Shown here: piece after piece, positions 60,190 through 64,000 of the stretch
Numbering within the stretch: the stretch's first letter is position 1
How the letters are laid out: every line of letters starts with the position of its first letter
From: Phormidium tenue FACHB-1050
GTDB taxonomy: Bacteria; Cyanobacteriota; Cyanobacteriia; Pseudanabaenales; Pseudanabaenaceae
DNA length: 64,000 nucleotides
Reading direction: 5' to 3'
Assembly: GCF_014696925.1 (NCBI RefSeq)
Contig: NZ_JACJQY010000003.1
Span: 1-64,000 of the forward strand
The notes under the pieces: model-generated
Databases searched by the model: none
The model's input: only the letters and a program-made list of their open reading frames with translations
Told to the model about the DNA's origin: nothing
Program-made: the position numbers and the translations under genes

Positions 60190-60273
60190 TTTCTCTATCC
60201 TTGTTAAGAAGTCTTGTTCATAACTTGCTGCTTTTTCCATAGTCTAGTTTGCTTGGTTGGCTATCTGAAAAGC

Positions 60274-60370
60274 TATATATATCAGTCCTAAATCATTTGT
60301 AGATTTTTGGGGTTTGTGGAAGCGCCCCCCTTCGGGGTACGCTTCCACAAACCATTTAGGATTGCTATAT
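60274..60370. mobile_element. MITE-like element with hairpin
   Basis: Ends TATATATCAGTCCTAAAT and ATTTAGGATTGCTATAT are imperfect inverted repeats. The inside has a stem GGTTTGTGGAAGCG around a C/G-rich apex with TTCGGGG. No coding capacity. It lies between the family A copy and the VapC remnant. Confidence 0.6.
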
Positions 60371-60419
60371 GTATGTTAAAGCATTTTTTGAGGCGATCGC
60401 TTTTTCTCGAAGCTAAAAA

Positions 60420-60561
60420 TCAATGCGATACAAAACCTTCCTTTTCAAAATGATGATCTGTAGTTAGAGCATATGTTATACCTTTGGCGTATCAAAATAG
60501 AGATTACTGCATCACACAATAAATAGGTTTTATCCATGCGATTCAATAAGCGATCGCATCT
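60420..60561 (-). pseudogene. Frameshifted PIN-domain (VapC-like) toxin remnant
   Basis: The minus strand reads RLLNRMDKTYLLCDAVISIL in one frame and then, after a one-base shift, YAKGITYALTTDHHFEKEGF VSH with a stop at 60420. This is the C-terminal half of VapC-type toxins (DK.YSLTDC.S...MR..GI.EALT.D.HFEQ.GF). The N-terminal half is absent. It is therefore a decayed toxin. Confidence 0.65.
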
Positions 60562-60620
60562 TCATGTTAGTGATCGTAGATTAAAATAGTGTTGATGATG
60601 CTTGCTTTAGCCTTAAATCT

Positions 60621-60956
60621 ATGATTACAACTCTTAAGAACAAGCAAATATTTGTTTTATTGAACGAGCTAAAGGCTGCTCTGAAAACACTCTATGAAGA
60701 TAGATTGTTTTCGGTGATTCTTTTTGGTTCTCATGCAAGAGAAGAGGCAACTTCCGAATCAGATATTGATGTGATGATAGTTTTGGCAGATCCTGTTAAC
60801 GCAGTTGAGGAGAGAGCAAGAATGTCTAGTCTTTTTTGGTATTTCTTGAGAGAATATGATGAATTAATCTCAATTATCCCAATGTCAAAATCTCGATTTA
60901 TAGCAGGCGAGATTTCTTTTTTGAGAGTGGTTAAGCGTGAAGGTATTGAGATATGA
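60621..60956 (+). CDS. Minimal nucleotidyltransferase (MNT-type antitoxin)
   Basis: 111 residues. The polymerase-beta nucleotidyltransferase motif is complete: G36-S37 in VILFGSHAREEATSESDIDVM, with D48 and D50 binding metal. In HEPN-MNT modules this enzyme adds AMP to the HEPN toxin and silences it. Its stop overlaps the HEPN gene start by four bases. A decayed PIN-domain toxin lies just upstream. Confidence 0.88.
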   Translation: MITTLKNKQIFVLLNELKAALKTLYEDRLFSVILFGSHAREEATSESDIDVMIVLADPVNAVEERARMSSLFWYFLREYDELISIIPMSKSRFIAGEISFLRVVKREGIEI

Positions 60957-61324
60957 ATGAATTAGCAAAGTTCTTGCTATTGTCTAATGACGATCTGGAA
61001 ACTGCTCAATTGCTATGTGACTGCGGGCGCTACCGTTCTGCTATATCACGTGCTTACTATGCGATGTTCTATATGACTCAATATTTACTTCTCTCTGAAG
61101 GATTGGATACTTCTACTCACAAAGGAGTTCTCAAGATGCTTAGTCTTCATTTTGTGAAAACAGGGAAAATAACTCCAAGTGTTGCTGACTTACTGAGAGA
61201 GGCTTACGATGCGAGACAAGCTTGTGATTATGAATCCGATATGGCTGAAGATGAAGCTATGGCTAAAAATGCGATCGCTAACGCCCAAATTTTTATTTCT
61301 GAAGTTAAAATATTACATTCTTAA
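60953..61324 (+). CDS. HEPN-domain protein (toxin partner)
   Basis: 123 residues. HEPN four-helix fold: FLLLSNDDLETAQLLCDCGR, YRSAISRAYYAMFYMTQYLL, HKGVLKMLSLHFV, and a C-terminal YDARQACDY (R88 to D92-Y93). The classical RX4-6H ribonuclease motif of HepT-type toxins is not evident. Instead there is the R-x3-DY arrangement of another HEPN class, so RNase activity cannot be assumed. It overlaps the MNT gene, forming a two-gene module. Confidence 0.85.
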   Translation: MNELAKFLLLSNDDLETAQLLCDCGRYRSAISRAYYAMFYMTQYLLLSEGLDTSTHKGVLKMLSLHFVKTGKITPSVADLLREAYDARQACDYESDMAEDEAMAKNAIANAQIFISEVKILHS

Positions 61325-61355
61325 AATTAATGATCGCAAATTCCCAAAATTAAAT

Positions 61356-61452
61356 AGCGATCGCCATTCATCACCCATAAACTTAATCGCCTATTTCCCA
61401 CTTCAAACAGCGATCGCACTTTATCACCTATAAACCTGATCGCCTATTTTTT
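61356..61452. repeat. Imperfect tandem repeat, period 53
   Basis: Two units start AGCGATCGC at 61356 and 61409. Both then contain CATCACCCATAAAC or TATCACCTATAAAC, followed by TGATCGCCTATTT or TTAATCGCCTATTT. It follows the HEPN stop codon and has no coding role. It contains HIP1 sites. Confidence 0.6.
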
Positions 61453-61498
61453 CTTTGCATCAGTCACAGGGGAACTATTCAGCCGCCGAACTGCTTTT

Positions 61499-61718
61499 TA
61501 TACCAAAGCACAAAATAGCGTAGCCATTTTGCGCTTTTATAGCTGTCGCCATTCTTGTTAGGACATAAAACCCAAATAGTGTGAGGCGGCGCGAAGCGCC
61601 GCCTCACACTATTTGGGTTTTGATTTGTCCTGATACAGGTGGCTATAGCTATAAAACCTTTGTTAGGTTTGGTTTTTAACTCACAAAAGTGTTGCCACAC
61701 TTTCGTGAATTGGTATTA
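61499..61718 (+). mobile_element. Family B element interrupted by a family A element
   Basis: The left part TATACCAAAGCACAAAATAGCG and GCGCTTTTA end at 61539. The right part TAAAACCTTTGTTAGGTTTG to GTGAATTGGTATT continues from 61652. Without the 114-base insertion (element plus TA) the B copy would be about 106 bases, as long as the uninterrupted copies. Confidence 0.85.
61538..61653. mobile_element. Family A element, complete copy nested in family B
   Basis: 116 bases from TATAGCTGTCGCC to GGCTATAGCTATA. The core 61567-61621 has perfect 26-base arms around GAA. The outer TA on each side fits duplication of a TA target in the host TTTTAAAACC. Confidence 0.88.
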
Positions 61719-61761
61719 AACGTTCTATTGCTATCTATCCAACAAAAATGAGAATTGCTAT

Positions 61762-61801
61762 AAACACACAGAAGGGACACATTGCGTTCCTTCTGTGTTT
61801 A
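61762..61801 (-). terminator. Terminator after the leftward membrane protein gene
   Basis: AAACACACAGAAGG pairs with CCTTCTGTGTTT (one bulge) around a nine- to thirteen-base centre, at the stop codon of the gene ending at 61799. Confidence 0.65.
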
Positions 61802-62401
61802 TGTGAAAGCAAGCAAACCGAAGTATAGAAATATTCCCAATACGGGTACAAAAGTCAGCAAACCATAAAGCGATGATTTGCCGAGATTGACAGGCATAGC
61901 AAATAAAATAATCAAAGCAATGACAATATTAACGAAGGGAATAAACAGTAAGATTAGCCACCATCCTGGTTTTCCAGCAGCGCGAACTATTACCCAAGCT
62001 TGTGCGAGCGGAATCCATGCCAGCCAACTATTGGGAATACTAAGCTTGTCAGCAATTTTCATCAGACAGAAGCTAGTGAAAACATAAACTACTAAGCCAA
62101 AAATACTAGCAAAAAGTATGATTTTGTTAATAATTGCTTTCTCGTCTTCAGCCAGAGAGCCGAAATTTCTAAGAATAGGTGAATCCACATTACTATCTTG
62201 AGCAATGAGCCGATCGCTATTGTTTTTGGTAATTAGAGAAGACGTAGCGATCGCATTAGACAACGAACTAGAAGCAGAAAAACTAGGCTTCACAATAAAA
62301 TGCTGTAATCCAATGACAGCAAACATAGTAATCAAAACCAGAGCCAATCTACGCCAAATTATCCCTAGGTGAATAAAGCGTATATATTTAGGAAAATTCA
62401 C
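61799..62401 (-). CDS. Membrane protein with C-terminal DUF5684-like region
   Basis: 200 residues. A first hydrophobic helix (LALVLITMFAVIGLQHFIV) may be a signal anchor. Three or four helices follow (IINKIILFASIFGLVVYVFT, LILLFIPFVNIVIALIILFA, LYGLLTFVPVLGIFLYFGLL). The segment SIPNSWLAWIPLAQAWVIVR then GKPGWWLILL resembles DUF5684 membrane proteins, seen next to signal peptidase or of unknown use. Not recognised beyond that. Confidence 0.6.
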   Translation of the reverse strand: MNFPKYIRFIHLGIIWRRLALVLITMFAVIGLQHFIVKPSFSASSSLSNAIATSSLITKNNSDRLIAQDSNVDSPILRNFGSLAEDEKAIINKIILFASIFGLVVYVFTSFCLMKIADKLSIPNSWLAWIPLAQAWVIVRAAGKPGWWLILLFIPFVNIVIALIILFAMPVNLGKSSLYGLLTFVPVLGIFLYFGLLAFT

Positions 62402-62524
62402 TTTTTATACTCCTAAAACCAGAGCAAGATCAGTATTACTTCTGGCAATAATGTAAGCCTATAGGAATACCTATCTTGTTAATTCAAGGGCTTCAGATTT
62501 CTTAATTCTTGAGCTTAATTATTA

Positions 62525-63010
62525 TTACGGTAGTTTCCCAATGTAATCGCGAATTACGGGCGTAAAGATTTTCACTACCTGTTGATAAACTTCTCTTTTA
62601 AATCTCACAATCGAATCAAGAGTCTTATCGATCGCCATAAATTGAACCACCCGAAACTCGCGATCGTGGATATCTAATTGGCAATCAGAGGCAGGATGAT
62701 CCCAATAAAAAGCAAACCAACGCTGTCTTTGACCGCAATAGTTAGCCCATTTTCCTGATAGTTTTAGGGTTGCCGGAAAATCATAATAGAGCCACTCAGG
62801 ATGCACATAGGCTAAGACAGCATCATTAATGCCAACTTCTTCATACAGTTCACGCAAAGCAGCCGCTTGAGGATCTTCACCATCATCAATTCCACCCTGT
62901 GGAAATTGCCATGAATCAGGTACGCCGATACGTTCACCGACCAGCACCTCACCTTTGCGATTAAAAACAATAATCCCCACATTTGGGCGATAGGATTTTT
63001 CTGGTGTCAT
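62525..63010 (-). CDS. rppH: RNA pyrophosphohydrolase
   Basis: 161 residues. An intact Nudix box at residues 39-61 (GGIDDGEDPQAAALRELYEE then VGI) has both R53-E54 and the two Glu of EE. The start YRPNVGIIVFNRKGEVLVGE and the later KWANYCGQRQRWFAFYW fit the RppH/NudH group. It removes pyrophosphate from 5'-triphosphate RNA ends and starts mRNA decay; it may also act on diadenosine polyphosphates. Confidence 0.9.
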   Translation of the reverse strand: MTPEKSYRPNVGIIVFNRKGEVLVGERIGVPDSWQFPQGGIDDGEDPQAAALRELYEEVGINDAVLAYVHPEWLYYDFPATLKLSGKWANYCGQRQRWFAFYWDHPASDCQLDIHDREFRVVQFMAIDKTLDSIVRFKREVYQQVVKIFTPVIRDYIGKLP

Positions 63011-63069
63011 AGATTTTCACGTAAACAAAGCAAAAGCATAGCACCGTCATTAATTATCATCAAAAAGAG

Positions 63070-63102
63070 AAAATCCTCACACTGAGCGCGAGGATTTTTT
63101 TC
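63070..63102. terminator. Hairpin with T-run
   Basis: AAAATCCTC...GAGGATTTTTTT on the plus strand around an ACACTGAGCGC centre. It lies between the starts/ends of rppH and ilvB. Confidence 0.5.
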
Positions 63103-63132
63103 TTACAGCGCTTTGCGCTCAAACCTATAAAT

Positions 63133-63169
63133 GAGCTAGCAAGTGCAGCAAAGCAGCTCTTGCTAGCTC
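63133..63169 (-). terminator. Hairpin downstream of ilvB
   Basis: GAGCTAGCAAG pairs with CTTGCTAGCTC around a 15-base centre, about 20 bases after the ilvB stop codon (63187). Confidence 0.55.
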
Positions 63170-63186
63170 ATCTGCGAGTCGTATCC

Positions 63187-64000
63187 CTAGACTAAGACTC
63201 GTTCCAACTGGGCTACAGGTTCTGATATTTCTGCGCTTAGCGGCGATCTCTTAGGAGTTTGCAAACCCACCATTTCCGCATTGCTTGCTCCTGGGGGAAC
63301 CATTGGATAACAGTTTTCATCACGCTTGACACGGAAATCCGCAAACACAGGACCATCATAGGCAAGAATCTCTGCAACCGCAGATTGCAAATCACTTGGT
63401 TCAATTACCTTGATCCCCTTAATCCCAAAGGCTTCGGCAAGCTTCACAAAGTCAGGCATACCCACTTCCATATTAGAAGAAGAGTAACGCTCATCATAAA
63501 AGCTTTCTTGCCACTGGCGTACCATGCCTTGCCAACCATTATTGATAATGATCACTTTGACGTTAATGCCATACTGCGCCAGAGTGCCAAGTTCTTGAAT
63601 ATTCATCTGAATACTGGCATCACCACTAATACAGATCACTTGATCATCTGGTAAAGCTACCTTTGCGCCCATCGCCGCAGGCATCCCATAGCCCATCGTG
63701 CCAAGCCCTGCGCTGGAAATCCACTTGCGAGGACCAGTTTTGATTAACTGAGCCGCCCACATTTGATGCTGACCAACATCAGTGGTGAAATAGGCTTTTG
63801 GCGCTTGCTTACCAAATTCGTAGATTACTTGCTGGGGTGACAAAACATTGTCATAGGCAGGCACTTCCAGAGGGTAATCCTCTTTCCACTCATCGAGTTG
63901 AGCAAACCAATCTTTGGTTTGAATATTTTCTTCGTAGCTAGTTGCTTCAAGTAGAGCCTGTAAGACTTCCTTCACATCGCCGACGATTGGCACATCGGGT
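63187..64000 (-). CDS. ilvB: Acetolactate synthase large subunit, C-terminal part (cut by window edge)
   Basis: About 271 residues visible, running off the right edge (starts ..PDVPIVGDVKEVL). The thiamine-diphosphate motif is GDASIQMNIQELGTLAQYGINVK (GD...N, with QELGTL). Before it is WISSAGLGTMGYGMPAAMGA. The C-terminal end has EAFGIKGIKVIEPSDLQ and VPPGASNAEMV. The enzyme makes acetolactate for valine and leucine synthesis. A regulatory small subunit (IlvH) is not in this window. Confidence 0.93.
   Translation of the reverse strand, partial: PDVPIVGDVKEVLQALLEATSYEENIQTKDWFAQLDEWKEDYPLEVPAYDNVLSPQQVIYEFGKQAPKAYFTTDVGQHQMWAAQLIKTGPRKWISSAGLGTMGYGMPAAMGAKVALPDDQVICISGDASIQMNIQELGTLAQYGINVKVIIINNGWQGMVRQWQESFYDERYSSSNMEVGMPDFVKLAEAFGIKGIKVIEPSDLQSAVAEILAYDGPVFADFRVKRDENCYPMVPPGASNAEMVGLQTPKRSPLSAEISEPVAQLERVLV

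Noticed and set aside
60018-60242. 74-codon frame over the family A copy near nadD
   Set aside because: Same artefact as at 61479; no conserved protein.
61479-61700. 73-codon frame over the nested A/B elements
   Set aside because: Entirely inside mobile repeats; a similar reading occurs at 60018-60242, showing it is repeat-encoded noise.

Overview
The window is a piece of a cyanobacterial chromosome, most likely a filamentous or unicellular Pseudanabaena-like freshwater species. The evidence is direct: the octamer GCGATCGC (HIP1) is scattered through genes and spacers. Phylum-specific genes are also present: ndhM, DUF2996, DUF928, an SLH/OprB iron-uptake porin, CYP120-like P450, menE/menF for phylloquinone, an SSB ending in DDIPF, a zinc-free L31 and a group 2 sigma factor. 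Genus assignment is inference only.

Layout. 1-1.4 kb: mobile/accessory edge with an IS66 transposase tail, an orphan HicB-like antitoxin, and a Panacea-domain antitoxin overlapped by a probable toxin. 1.5-8.5 kb: gyrA facing a pentapeptide-repeat gene, a P450, menE (carrying an in-frame palindromic repeat insertion) and a phasin-like gene. 8.5-15.6 kb: tRNA-Thr(CGU), ssb, a quinone-oxidoreductase-like enzyme facing a CRP-family regulator, fabI, YggT and DUF928. 15.6-17.4 kb: nearly 2 kb without a recognisable gene, rich in palindromes, leading to a group 2 sigma factor, ndhM and DUF2996. 19.4-30.5 kb: envelope block with two paralogous peptidoglycan-binding proteins, an XPB-like helicase, a porin, an Asn/Ser/Thr-repeat surface protein and a GHL10-type glycosidase-like protein. 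30.6-46.6 kb: TPR protein, an AbrB-like/PIN toxin-antitoxin pair, RluA, SelO, ACT protein, GNAT, rpmE-prfA, menF, HTH protein, SirB1, hydrolase, receiver-like protein, 2-Cys peroxiredoxin, mannose-6-phosphate isomerase cupin and DegT aminotransferase. 46.6-52.7 kb: Uma2 nucleases, a P-type ATPase-like protein that has lost its catalytic core, a lipoprotein solute-binding protein and an SPFH protein. 53-64 kb: plsX-fabH, a 2OG dioxygenase-like protein, cysH, nadD with an NrtR-like regulator, HEPN-MNT, rppH and the C-terminal part of ilvB.

Fatty-acid synthesis genes occur twice (fabI; plsX-fabH), phylloquinone genes twice (menE; menF), and NAD synthesis is paired with its probable regulator.

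The most striking non-coding content is a dense set of small palindromic elements. Family A is about 115 bp, flanked by TA, with conserved TATAGC ends. Its long central hairpin differs in sequence from copy to copy yet stays self-complementary, and usually has a GCGAAGC apex. Family B is about 105 bp with ATACCA/TGGTAT ends. One A copy sits cleanly inside a B copy. Other candidates of interest are the pseudo-P-type ATPase, the Panacea pair, and several gene remnants (VapC-like, ABC ATPase, Uma2) lying in the spacers.
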